Assembly (NCBI GenBank): GCA_021292165.1
Contig: CM037877.1
Location: 203,712,715-203,776,714 of the forward strand
Direction of reading: 5' to 3'
Source: Shinisaurus crocodilurus
Lineage: Eukaryota; Chordata; Lepidosauria; Squamata; Shinisauridae
DNA length: 64,000 bases
Positions 32,106 to 42,534 of this stretch are shown piece after piece; positions within the stretch are counted from its first letter, which is position 1, and the number at the start of each line of letters is the position of its first letter. The notes beneath the pieces are model-generated. The model was not told the DNA's origin, did not search any database, and worked only from the letters and a program-made list of their open reading frames with translations. The translations under genes and the position numbers were made by a program.

Positions 32106-32890
32106 CAGGGCCGGCGCTACCACTAGGCCAACTAGGGCGTATGGCTAAAGGGGGCGCAGAAACGCTCCGCTCCTGCTTCGCCTGTGCCCCAGACCCACGC
32201 AGACACTCGCCCTCTCCTCCTCCTCCTCCTCCTCCTCCTCCTCCTCCTCCTCCTCCTCCTCCTCCAGGAACGGACGAGGAAGGGAGGGCGCAGGGCCTAC
32301 GCTCCACTTTCCGTGACGTGTGTACGGAAGAGGAGGAAGATGGGAGCGAGCAAGCCTGATCTCGTGGCAGCAGCGGTGGCAGCAGCGGCGGCAGCAGCGG
32401 CGGCAGCAGTGGCAGGAGCGCGCGAGGCGTCAGGCAGCCGGGGCTCGCTGCGCTTGGCGCGGATCTGGGCACGGAAGCCGAGCAGGAGAGCGGCCAGGCG
32501 GGCATGGGGCAGCAGCAGCAGCGCCCGTGAAGGCAGCTCCGCGCGGGGCTGCTCGCTTGGCGCCGAACCCCGCTCTGCCTCCTCCGCCTCTTCCACCTCC
32601 TCCGGGCAGGCGGGCTTGCCTCTGTCCGCCAGGGTGCAGCTGGAGTGGCTGGTGGCTGCTGATCCGCCGCAGCTTGGCGCCTCTTCTCGCCTTCCTGCCT
32701 GCCTTCCTTCCTCCCTTCCCCGGGCCACGGAGGCTGGCGGCAGCAGCAGCAGGAGGAAGCTCGCTCGCTTGGCCGACTCTTCCTCGCTGCCGCTGGGACT
32801 GCCGCCGCCGAGGGAGGGAGGGCTCAAGTGGGGGGGGGCGCTAAATATTTGAATTTGCCTAGGGCGGCAAACTGCCTTGCACCGGTCCTG
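32106..32890. mobile_element. hAT-type element with GC-rich insert (long form)
   Basis: The ends CAGGGCCGGCGCTACCAC and TTGCACCGGTCCTG form short inverted repeats. A perfect 8-bp duplication CTTGCACA flanks the element (32098-32105 and 32891-32898). About 60 bp on the left (to GGGGGCGCAGAAACG) and about 68 bp on the right (from CTCAAGTGGG) match the short element at 63207-63372. The intervening 658 bp do not. No transposase is encoded. I infer a non-autonomous hAT element that acquired internal foreign DNA. Deletion in the short copy is the alternative. Confidence 0.85.
32165..32822. other. CpG-rich insert inside the hAT element
   Basis: GC- and CG-rich sequence with a (TCC)n run at about 32214-32265, GCAGCAGCGGCGGCAGC repeats (32366-32412) and a purine-rich CGGAAGAGGAGGAAGATGG context. 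This looks like a vertebrate CpG-island promoter or first exon. Plus (222 codons from an ATG in good context) and minus (289 codons) frames span it, but both are Ala/Ser/Arg low-complexity translations. I recognise neither protein, so no gene name is given. Confidence 0.5.
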
Positions 32891-32898
32891 CTTGCACA

Positions 32899-33305
32899 TC
32901 TCTCCGTTTCCAATGCTCAGGCTGTGAGTGTCGTTGCTTGTGTAGGCAAAATGGCAATGGAGGTCGCAGCAGGTTGTTGTTGTTGTTGTTTTTAAGGGGG
33001 GGAACCTAAAGGGGGGGGAAACTAAAAAAAAAAATTGTGCGATCAGGACTGATTGGGCTAAGTGGCCACAGAATGCTAACTGCTGGGGGTGAGGGTGCGG
33101 ATGGAAGAATGGGTGGGTGGGGAGCAGAAGTGAGTGGTTGAAATCCTGAATGGCAACATACTGCAATATTTTTTACAGGTCTCACTTCTTTTCTCTAGTT
33201 TGTGTTTTTAATTTATTTCTTTTTATGTTATGATTTAATTAAGATTTTTTAAAAAAAAAATCCAGGCAGGATATAAATTAATTAAGTAAATGAAATTTGC
33301 ATGCA
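32899..33305. other. No gene recognised; (GTT)n run
   Basis: A short TTG/GTT triplet run at about 32973-32991 is followed by G and A homopolymers. Confidence 0.4.
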
Positions 33306-33482
33306 CAGGCCTGTGGCTTACGCTGGCTCAGCTTGTCTGAGTGTGGAAAGCTAAGCAGGGTCAGGCCTGGTTATTACTTGGATGGGAGACCCCTCCTCTA
33401 GTTTCCTGCATTGAGCAGGGGCTTGGACTCGATAGCCTTGTAGGCTCCTTCCAACTCTATGATCTCTATGAAATCTATGAAA
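33306..33482 (+). repeat. 5S rRNA-derived SINE with CR1-type tail, copy 3
   Basis: Same order as copy 2: GGCTTACGCTGGCTCAGCTT, AAGCTAAGCAGGGTCAGGCC, GGTTATTACTTGGATGGGAG, linker TAGTTTCCTGCATTGAGCAG, then GGACTCGATAGCCTTGTAGG and a CTCTATGAAATCTATGAAA tail. It is close to full length. Confidence 0.9.
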
Positions 33483-34672
33483 CCTGCATATGCATAAACC
33501 AATCCTGCCAAAGGAAAAGGGCATGTTTTCTGTACCGAGCTACTCACAGATTTCTATGGGGCTTACTTCCAAGGAAATATGCACAACTGCAGCCTTACAG
33601 CCTCCTCAGAAGTGCCTGGCAGTGATGCCTTGCCTTGATGGTGGGGTGGCTGATCATTCTTTCTCCTTGTCAAGTGGACAAGAGGCAAGCTAGGCGAGGC
33701 CCAGCAATCATGGAAAACAAGGGAGCTCTGAAATGCATCTAACTTACCCCTGATCTGTTGCCCAAACATGAGGCAGGGGTGGGAAGGAGAAGGGAAATGG
33801 AAAGAAGGTGGGGGGAGAGAAGGGCAATTTCACTTCAATGACGGTGCCCAATTAATTAGCAGCATTTATTTATTTTTTATCATTTGGAAAGTCTGTTCCA
33901 GAAGCAAAAGCTGCACAGAAGAGAATGGAATATGCATGAAGAAATCTGGGCTCTAGTTCTTCCCAGCTGCCTTGCTTGTAGGACCGTAGCACAGTCGCAG
34001 AGCATATACTTTGCATGCAAAATGGTCAGATTCAATGATGGCATCTCCAGGTCCTGACTCCCCCAGACATCCTCAGTCTCCTGTTTGGCATCCTGAAGAG
34101 CTGCTGCCAATAATGAGCTACCGTAGATGCAGCCCTACAAACAGCTAGCGCATTTCCTGATGTTTTTACTGCATATTGCTATGAAGAGGGCCCTGTCTAG
34201 CTTTGTCCAAGGAGAGATGAAAGGCTGCCACAGCCATTAAAAACAATGCCATAAAGATGTGCCTTCATCTCATAGCAGTTAATTCCCCACTAATATGTTC
34301 TTAGTATTCAATTAGTATTTATGTAACACAGCAAAGGATTATCCTATTAAGCCTAAATTAAGTGCCTCCTTCATTAATTAACATTTCTTATTTCAAGTGC
34401 TGCCAACATTTCTCCAAGGAAACATAATATTTAAACCAAACAAAATATTCACAAATCAAGAAGAGGATACCTTCCCATTTTAGACTTTTTGATTCCTTAG
34501 AGGTGTGGATTCATTGTGGGGTTAGCATGGCATGCACGTGACCTTTTGCCCTCTGAGAATGAGATGTGTGCAGACAATAGCAAAAGTATAAAAGCCACAA
34601 CGGAGGCCTGGCTACACAATTTCATGTTTTTAATTATATTTTGCTTAAGAAAGGATGTACAATTAGCTAGTG
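33483..34672. other. No gene recognised; possible old tRNA-Ala SINE
   Basis: About 33985-34050 has GTAGCACAGTCGCAGAGCAT, ACTTTGCATGCAAAATGGTC and GATTCAATGATGGCATCTCC, which resemble a decayed tRNA-Ala SINE head. The rest is unassigned. Confidence 0.35.
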
Positions 34673-35176
34673 CAGGGATGGGCAACTTGTGGCCCTCTAG
34701 ATCAGGGGTGTGGAACTTCTGTCAACCAGAAGGCCAAATTCAATTTCAGAGAAGCTCTCAGGGGTTGCATTGCAGTTGTGGGTGGGACCAAAGGCAAAAG
34801 GAGCAGGGCCTAAACACCAAAACTACCAGCACATTTTAGCTTAAAGCTCTTATGGCCGGTAACTAAGTCTTATGAGGCATTTCAACCTTTTAGAATGGGG
34901 GGGAAAACCACGCAAAAGCTGGAAAACCACCAAATAATTGGTGGTCAGGGGAAAAGGGTGTAGCCAGAAAAAGGGCCTTGGCATCTGGGGGAAACTTGAA
35001 AGGCTGGCTTGAGATCCAGGCAGGCCAGATTTGCCCTGTGGGCCTGAAATTCCCCATGTCTGCTCTAGACATTTGGCCCTACAACTCCCATCAGCCCTAG
35101 CCAGCATAGCCAATGGTGAGGGATCATGGGAGTTGTAGGCCAAAACATCTGGAGGGCCACAAGTTGCCCACTCCTG
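34673..35176. mobile_element. hAT-type MITE (outer) containing another hAT MITE
   Basis: The outer termini are CAGGGATGGGCAACTTGTGG and CCACAAGTTGCCCACTCCTG, near-perfect inverted repeats of the same family as 14930-15046. Flanking octamers AGCTAGTG and ATATAGTG agree at 6/8. Without the inner element the outer MITE is about 140 bp. Confidence 0.8.
34703..35062. mobile_element. hAT-type MITE (inner)
   Basis: It starts CAGGGGTGTGGAACTTCTG and ends GAAATTCCCCATGTCTG. The flanking octamers are CTCTAGAT (34695-34702) and CTCTAGAC (35063-35070), 7/8 identical and close to the TCTAGA core often preferred by hAT transposases. It splits the outer MITE and is therefore younger. Confidence 0.8.
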
Positions 35177-35234
35177 ATATAGTGCATCATACTAATGAAA
35201 GCATCAGCACAAATTAAAGAAAAAACACACACAA

Positions 35235-35638
35235 TATCCTCCAAGTGCCACCTCTGAAGGAGGGTGGCAACAAGGGAGAGAGCCTTCTCAGCGGTGGCCC
35301 GCCGATTACGGAATTATCTCCCCACTGAGGCCCGCCTGGCACTAACTCTGTCATCTTTGGGGGGGCAAGTTAAGACTGCCCTCTTCTCCCAGACATTTCA
35401 TGGCATTTCATGGTATTTAATGGTGTGGTGGGGCATTTATGTCAGCTGCTTTTAGCAGGTTTAGTTTCTATCGAAATGGTTCTGCTGTTTAAATTGTTTT
35501 TAAATTTTGTATATTGGAAAAATTTTATGCTGTACTTGATTGTATTTGGGGTTCATGTTTTTGTGAATGATTGTGAACCACCCAGACACCTTCGGCTATG
35601 GGCAGTATAGAAATAAAATAAATAAATAAATAAATAAA
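35235..35638 (+). mobile_element. L2-type LINE, C-terminus and 3' UTR
   Basis: The frame from about 35264 reads ATRERAFSAVARRLRNYLP followed by TEARLALTLSSLGGQVKTAL, the L2 C-terminal block. The 3' UTR ends TTCGGCTATGGGCAGTATAG, AAATAAAATAAATAAATAAA. The copy is 5'-truncated. Confidence 0.85.
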
Positions 35639-35639
35639 T

Positions 35640-36183
35640 CCTTGTCATTCCCCAAAATTATTTTAAATATCCCATTACTTTCATCCATATTTTAAACTAT
35701 GTTTTGCCTTTTAGTTCTGAAATACTGGTTAACTGCATAATCCATGAGTATAGGAGGCTCCACAAGTGCAGGAGGCTCTTCACTTCAGCAGTTAAAGGAG
35801 GAGTGGCACAAGCTCTCTATGCAGCCCCATTGTCCCTTTCACCATACTTAACCCTATTTGCAAAGTAATGTGTGACCAGGGCTATTTACAAAACCAATTC
35901 AATGAACAAATTACAAAAGGGAAAGAATCAGCCTGTGCTAACTTCAACCTGTTGAAACTTTTCCATGGTCTTAGAGCAAGATGGCATTTATTGCATCCAG
36001 ATCCAATATGTGCCTATGCACGGTTTCAACAAGTCCGCTTTTCTTCTCTTCAGTGAATCTAGAGAGAGAAATAGATGTGATTTTGAAAACTGTAATCCTT
36101 TGTTCTCCTCTCTGCTAGTCTTCTGAAAGTTAGACTTGTTTTGAAACGTTCACAAAGGTGACTCAACAGATTCAAATTCCTGG
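35640..36183. other. No gene recognised
   Basis: Unassigned spacer. Confidence 0.3.
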
Positions 36184-36440
36184 GGGTTGGATCCAGATTT
36201 AGATGTGCACAAGTGGGCTAGTGAAAATGGACCTTCCTGTCCCCTGCTCCCCATGGTGACCCCTCTAGCCCCCCCGGGCTATACCAAGGATCAGGGGACC
36301 CTCCTGAATGGAATGAGCTGTGGTATGTACCCCCCCCTCAAAAATCCTCAAAAATTGGGTGAGCCTCAAAATTTGGGTGGAAGCACCTTCCATGACTGGA
36401 GCCCTTCCATCCACAGAAGGCAGATCCTTAACCTCGATAG
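36184..36440 (+). repeat. TTGGATCCAGAT repeat family, copy 1
   Basis: It starts GGTTGGATCCAGATTTAGAT and shares scattered blocks (CCTCCTGAATGGAATGAGCTG-like, then TGTGGTATGT) and a terminal AGAAGGCAGATC with the copy at 63023-63405. The 225-codon plus frame running from here to 36864 extends past the repeat and has no recognisable domain. Confidence 0.5.
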
Positions 36441-38284
36441 TTCACATGACCATTTTGAACTTGTGGCAATGTGGGAGTACCACATATTTGCTCATCCTTG
36501 CTGCTTCCCATGTTCTAGAAAATATCCAATAAATCCAATAAATTGTGCTGGGACATGGGCAAGCCACAATTTCTGCACATGTTGGAGTAGTCAGAAACCA
36601 GCCACCTGGCCAAAGTGGTTGTGTTCACTGCCATTAGATAAAGGTCCTCTGCTCCACACGCACACCAACATGGCAACCACTTTACCATGGTGTGATTCCA
36701 TTGCATATCAATATTACCTGGCTGGGGCTGATAGCATGGGTCGTTCCCACCTAATTGTTGCCTGGGTGGCCCTTCCCAAGTGGTTCTACCCATGTAGGTT
36801 CAGTATTAACACTAATTCTGTCACTGTGTGGAATTGTATGGAATGGGTGCCCCCATCCCACTGAATGCATGCATTAAAGGGCCTGAAAGTAATGGAGAAT
36901 TCACTATAGGGCTAATATTCAGCAGACTGACAATTCTAGGAGATATTGTATGATGTTAAAAAAGAGAGAGAAAATAATGGATATCAGTGTGAGTTTAGAA
37001 TCCCTTGTTCTTTTAAGGCCAAGTCTTACATCCTCTCTAGTCAGCCACAAAGCTCATGTTAGTTTGAATAAATACCCCTTCACTAGATGGTTATTAAATG
37101 CTTAAGCTATATATTGGCACAAATCAAACCCCGATATAACAGAGTTGTCATCAGCCATGTTGCACTAGGGAGGTATTAGATCCCAGTAATGCCTATGCTG
37201 TTGACAATAGTTGCTAAGAAATAGCATGAAATTTAAATTAAACAAACAAGAGATTCGTCTCGAAACAAATTCTTTCCCCAAATAGGCTTTGTTACAAAAC
37301 TCAATTATCCACAAGGCTGAGCTGCAGTGTATGTTCTCAGAAACAAGTTCACTGCAAGCATTTCATGTTACATTCAAATTATAATTTCCTTCCGTGGAAG
37401 TGGGAGGTTCAGCTAACACAACTCATTGGTCTTTGCCATTTGATAAAAAGCAAACAAAAAACCCCACAGAGAGCCCACCCCACTCACAAACAAGCTTTAA
37501 TTCACTGAAAAGAAAGCAGCTCACGTATAGACAGCATCTCCTATTTTGCTAAGTAATCTTAGCACTTTTTCTTCTAGTGAGGAAATAGGGGTCCATCAAA
37601 GCTAACAAGAGTATATGTGTTCTTTGGAAGATCAGGACCACAGAAATAAGTCTTGATGTTCCTTTCTTCTCCGTTCAGATCAGTTCCATAAGAAAAGTAT
37701 ATTGCCACGGATTAAAACCAAGGACAAAGCCTTTAGCAAAATGAAGATCGAAATGACAGGTTATAGTCCACACTGAAGCAGCAGGATCATTCAAAGGAGT
37801 CTGACAAGGATAGAAAGATGGGAATTCACTGGAGAATCTGAAGAATCAGAAACATCATTGGTAGTGGTGCATGTAAAACACCACAGCTGGTAACTTTCAG
37901 GAAGCAGGAGCACCGGATACACCAGGAAGCAGAGGTACAAGATGGGTAGGAATGTTAGCAAGGGAAATGAGGTGAAAACACAAGGAGAATGATAGGGTGT
38001 ATGCCCATCCCAGCTGTTTTCCCCATGAGATCTCAGATCAAGAATGATCGAGTCAGGCTTATTTACAGTATTTTTCCATGTATAAGACTATACTTTTTCC
38101 TAAAATTGTTAGACTAAAAATTGAGGGTCGTCTTATACACGGAAGTAAGCCAAGGAGAGAACTGCGCAGTTGCGAAACTGCCCAGTGGGGGGCGTCTTAT
38201 ACATGGGGGCGTCTTATAGACGGAAAAATACGGTATATGCACCTTCCCCCCCCCCCCAATGACTGCACTCCAAATGCATTCACT
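36441..38284. other. No gene recognised; small inverted repeat near 38073-38235
   Basis: Mostly unassigned. CAGTATTTTTCCATGTATAA (about 38067-38086) and TTATAGACGGAAAAATACGG (about 38213-38233) are mirror-like ends of a small palindromic repeat that also contains CGTCTTATACA blocks, so a MITE about 165 bp long is likely. No target duplication was settled. Confidence 0.4.
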
Positions 38285-38940
38285 CTAGGGATGGGTGAGA
38301 AATTTGTTCAGTTCGCATTTTAATGCAAACTTATGAAATTTGCACCTCCCAAATATACAGGCATGTGGCTTACGCTGGCTCAGCTTGTCTGAGCGTGGAA
38401 AGCTAAGCAGGGTCAAGCAAGCTGGTTGTTACTTGGATGGGAGACCCCTCCTCTAGTTTCCTGCATTGAGCAGGGGGTTGGACTCGAAAGCCTTGTAGTA
38501 GGCTCCTTCCAACTCTATGATCTATGAAATCTATGAAATCTTCACATGAACCAGAAAGCAGTTATACAATGTTTTGTGATGCAGTTATATTTCCAAATTT
38601 TGTGATGCAGCTTGCAAATTTAAAAAAAACCCCACATACCTGCATATCATAGGGGAAAGAGCAGACAAAAATGCATACATTAGGAGTGTGTGCAGAATAA
38701 ATTTTGTAAGGGGAAATCATTTGCAAAATAATTGCATATATTAGGGAAAGTGCATAGAAAAATACCTGTATTACGAGAAATATGTACAAAAATCTATATG
38801 AATTTTCAAGCAGACTTAGAATTTCCCCTTGCCAACTAATGCAGAATTGAAACAGAATGAACTTACTGCTGGAAAAATGAGAAAAGAAACTGAACATAAT
38901 CCAATTTGATGGATTTGTCTATCTTTAGTTCACACCTGAT
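38285..38940 (+). repeat. TAGGGATG-type repeat family, copy 3, split by a 5S SINE
   Basis: It opens TAGGGATGGGTGAGAAATTT and continues after the SINE with A+T-rich TGCATACATTAGG, AAAATGCATA and GAAAGTGCATAGAAAAATAC blocks. The right end has decayed. It encodes no protein. Confidence 0.45.
38358..38540 (+). repeat. 5S rRNA-derived SINE with CR1-type tail, copy 4
   Basis: Full 5S-like head (GGCTTACGCTGGCTCAGCTT, AAGCTAAGCAGGGTCAAGC), linker and CR1-like end. An extra AAGC and a short duplicated GTAGTAGG distinguish it from copies 2 and 3. The tail is CTCTATGATCTATGAAATCT. It interrupts the TAGGGATG repeat. Confidence 0.9.
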
Positions 38941-39280
38941 AAAAATACAATATTCCCTAACTGTCTATCATGTCCATTACAAAAATGAATAAATAAGTCT
39001 GATCTGGCAATAATATTCCTGGGGAAGGTTGGTTCAATTCACACCTCATCATAGTGACATCCCTGATTAGATCTCTATTTCTGGACTTTGTAACAGGGTG
39101 GATGATGGATGTGGCAGAAGGACTTGAACATCCAGCATTTTCCAAGCAAGCACCCAATGCTACACCCTCCCTGGTCCTACAGACAGACTCCATCAAACCT
39201 CTTTTAACGTCCCTGCTCCCGGGAGACAAAACATGCAAAGAGCACACAGGACAACACTGGATCAGTTTTGTGATATATTA
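38941..39280. other. No gene recognised
   Basis: Unassigned spacer. Confidence 0.3.
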
Positions 39281-39504
39281 TTTATTTATTATATTTATAT
39301 CCCGCCTTTTTTCCCTGCAAGGAACCCAAGGCAGCTTACATAATCCTCCTCCTCTCCATTTTATCCTCACAACAACCCTGTGAGGTAGGTTAGGCTGAGA
39401 GTCAGTGACTGGCCCAAAGTCACCCAGTGAGTTTCATGGCTGAGTGGGGACTAGAACCCGGATCTCCCGAGTCCCAGTCCAACACTCTCACCACTACGCC
39501 ACAC
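39281..39504 (-). repeat. CORE-SINE/MIR-type SINE, near full length
   Basis: On the minus strand: tRNA-like head GTGGCGTAGTGGTGAGAGTG, then ACTCGGGAGATCCGGGTTCT (box B region), core GTGACTTTGGGCCAGTCACT and CCTACCTCACAGGGTTGTTG, and an L2-like tail ending GGCGGGATATAAATATAATA, AATAAAT. Polymerase III promotion and L2-dependent mobilisation are the known model for this SINE class. Confidence 0.85.
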
Positions 39505-40295
39505 TTCAACATCCTGTTCCCAAAGCACTGGGATTGGAGAGCCCTGGTAAAACCCTCCACTATGATTAGAAGCTAGAGCTGCCAGTCACAAAACTACACT
39601 ACCTGCTCTCCCTCCCCGCACTCCCCACCCTGGTGTTTTCCTTATATGGAGAGCTTGGGGAGAAATTTATCCATTTTTGGAGACACACTTTCTGTCCTCT
39701 GTGTTCCTCCAAATCCCAAATCTTCAGGAGCGCTCAGGTTCGGATTTAGTCTGCTTCGGAGGAGTCCTGCTTCAATTCAGAAATCTCCTGAATCGGTCCA
39801 AATTGGTTCAGGATTCACCAAATCCAAAGCACACCCTATGCACCACTCTCATCTGAGACTGAGATGCACATCAGCCAGGAAAGTTGAGTAGGTATGCTCA
39901 GTTGTTGCCTTGTCGCCCTGTCGTGAGTGTTGCTGTGGTCATTTTTTATGTATGTTTGTGCACATGTGCATGCTTATTTTCTGCTTTTCAGTCCACAAAA
40001 TTTGTTCTGATTGCGTTAGGCCTGTTTTTTCTTTCCAGAAACAGACCATTTATGTAAATGGAGAAAACATGGATGAAAAAAGATCAAGGACAAACACGGT
40101 ACCCATGTTCCAAGATAGCTCATTGGGCTGGATGTTCAGCGCTGGGCCGCACGAGAGCTCCAGTGAAAGCCTTGTTCCCCTGAAAGGAGTCCAAGAGTGT
40201 AAAACTTCAACAGAGATTCATAGCCCTGCCTCAAGGAAAGTATAGAAATGATTGGCTTTCCAGAGATAATTGTCTGATAGAAAATTATTCCCACT
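39505..40295. other. No gene recognised
   Basis: The frame at 39910-40245 (111 codons) is cysteine-rich at the start and has no recognisable family. Confidence 0.3.
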
Positions 40296-40303
40296 TGTAT
40301 ATC

Positions 40304-40449
40304 CAGTGCTTTTTTTCTGGTGGAACTCACCGGAACTGAGTTCCAGCACCTTTTCTTCTATTAATTGCATTACAATTTAATCGCCATCTACTCCCGAGGA
40401 AATGTAATCCAAGAGTTCCGGTACCCTTTTCTCCAGAAAAAAAGCACTG
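40304..40449. mobile_element. hAT-type MITE
   Basis: Perfect 17-bp inverted termini CAGTGCTTTTTTTCTGG and CCAGAAAAAAAGCACTG, with a perfect 8-bp duplication TGTATATC on each side (40296-40303 and 40450-40457). At 146 bp it has no coding capacity. Confidence 0.9.
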
Positions 40450-40457
40450 TGTATATC

Positions 40458-41855
40458 TATAGGAAGGATTCACTTTCTTTCTATTTTCTGTGGATCAACT
40501 GCTCTCCAATGAAATGTAGAAAATAAATTCTATAGTCTCTTTTCCCCCATTTATGAACCTTCTATATAGACAGATTCATGTGACTGTGTTTGTGGGGACG
40601 GGAATTTTGACATGAGAGCCCATTCATTACAACCTACAGAATGAACTTGTGTTGTGCATGAAAAATGTTGAAAATGATAGAAAGTGAAACAGCAGAATCA
40701 AGCTTAAACGAGGTTCCCTTCAGAACAAGGCAGCATTGTTCTCTGAATTCGTTGTAGCTTTTTGAGGCTTGGCTATTAACCCCACTCCATGTTTCGGTGC
40801 TTTTAAAAAAGGTTCTTTTTCATTTCATTGCCTTTCCTAAACTGGTCACTACTTTCTCTTCCTGGTAACACTACAAAGTGTGTATTGTCTGTGCAGATCA
40901 AAATGCATTTGATTATAAAAGTACCATCTCATTTGATTACTCTTCCTTTGTGAACAAAAAGTATCTCATAATCCTACATTTCCTCTTTTACCTCCAGTCT
41001 GGGAATATTACCCGTATACCTCCTCCTCCAGTCTGGGAACATTGCCCATATATCCAAACCAGATCTGCAGAAGGAGGAGGTTCATTTTAGAAAATGCGGT
41101 AGTAGGAATAATTCGAGAATAAAGCCACAGCAAGATGTGTTTAGTGTGTCCACATAGATTGTTGGCCCTTACTTCCTGGACCATGCTCCCTGCCCACTTG
41201 CAAGAATGTCCCTGTTTCCAACTGTGAAGTGTTGGAGGGTACAGAATCTCAGGTTCAGTCCCTGGAAACTCCAGTAAAAGCTCAGCCAGAACAGGAAGCC
41301 CTTTATACTCCGTCCTGCCCAGGAGGATCCAATGGCCAACCTTGGTGGGTGGAGTCAGTCCAGGGCCTGAAGAAACTTCACTGAGAAGCTGCCATTTGAA
41401 GTTCAGCAGCTCACTACATGGGGAAAGCTGCACACAGATCCAGCAGTCCCCAACAAATGCTGAACAACGTGCTTGGTAATGCTGCAGTCCACCCCCCACC
41501 CCCATACACACACTATGCAGCAACAGTCAGCAGCAGATGCTGGTAGCCACCAGAAAACTGCTGCATGAGCTACCAATGTGCTTATAGTTTCTGCTTGATC
41601 AATATGGACCATGTTGACACTGCACATTTTCTCATATTGCCATTCTTCCTGAATTAAGCTGAATGGGAGTGCAATGCCCTTAAGACTAGAGTGTTCTGGA
41701 GTGCTCCCACACTGTCGAAAAAACAACAACCTATGCCTGATTCAGACATGGCGGAGTTGGGCCATGCTGGGTCAATCACAGGGCAGATATCACAGATCTG
41801 ATGTTCACCAGAATATGCTATTTTTGCAGGAATGGACTAAACCAGACTTGTCTGG
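40458..41855. other. No gene recognised
   Basis: The minus-strand frames at 41008-41523 and 41403-41729 are open for 171 and 108 codons but show no family motif. A duplicated TATTACCCGTATACC / CATTGCCCATATATCC phrase lies at 41010-41060. Confidence 0.3.
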
Positions 41856-41863
41856 CCCTAGTG

Positions 41864-42203
41864 CAGTGGTTCTTAACCTTTTTGGTGTCACACCTCCCTT
41901 GTGAAAAATCTTATGACCCATGCCTCCCATGTGTTAACGGCCCAAAATTTAGGTTTAGGCAGGACGAGTTTGCATTTTTTAGTTTATGCTCTGTCTCTGG
42001 ACTAAAAAAAAATGCATATTCAATTAAATGAATGGCGTAGCTCCCAAGATTAGTAGAAAGAAATAAGGTTGGGCCAACCGCCAAGCTGCGCTGCTATGTA
42101 CTTGTAAAATAAACAATTTATAGTTGAGGGGCTACTCACACCTCCCCAGGAGTCAGTCCAAACCTCCCCTGGGGAGGCATACCCCACAGGTTAAGAACCC
42201 CTG
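41864..42203. mobile_element. hAT-type MITE, intact copy
   Basis: Termini are CAGTGGTTCTTAACC and GGTTAAGAACCCCTG. A perfect 8-bp duplication CCCTAGTG flanks it (41856-41863 and 42204-42211). It is nearly identical to the interrupted copy at 13346-13776 and gives its empty-site state. Confidence 0.95.
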
Positions 42204-42305
42204 CCCTAGTGGGTTAGAGGAGGACACCATGGCTAAGCAGCAAATGCAAAATATAGCTGGTGGTGGTCTGATTCCTAAGAACATGCACATGAACAGTGTT
42301 GCTTC

Positions 42306-42526
42306 CAGGCCTGTAGCCAGGGGTGCGCTGGGGTAGCTCCGTTTTTTTGTAGCTCCGGTTAGCTGCCTGCCCCTAAATTTTCTCTGCCCCCCTAAATTAT
42401 TTTACAAACAAATAATTAAAAAACAGATAACAATATTGTCTTCAAAAGGCCTGGAAAGCAGATGAACTGCCTCCCTACTTTTTTGGCAGCCCCTCCCCCC
42501 AAACTTTTAGGCTGGCTGCGGGCCTG
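42306..42526. mobile_element. hAT-type MITE
   Basis: The ends CAGGCCTGTAGCCAG and CTGGCTGCGGGCCTG are inverted, and the flanking octamers GTTGCTTC and GTTGCATC agree at 7/8. The 221-bp interior is A+T rich with no coding. Confidence 0.75.
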
Positions 42527-42534
42527 GTTGCATC

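Noticed and set aside
32297..33166. 289-codon minus-strand frame (and the 222-codon plus-strand frame opposite) as host genes
   Set aside because: Both run across the hAT boundary region or triplet repeats, are Ala/Ser/Arg/Leu low-complexity, overlap on opposite strands and show no recognisable domain. GC-rich DNA yields long frames by chance.
36187..36864. 225-codon plus-strand frame as a gene
   Set aside because: It begins inside an interspersed repeat shared with 63023-63405, has no domain, and the shared part is only weakly conserved at protein level.
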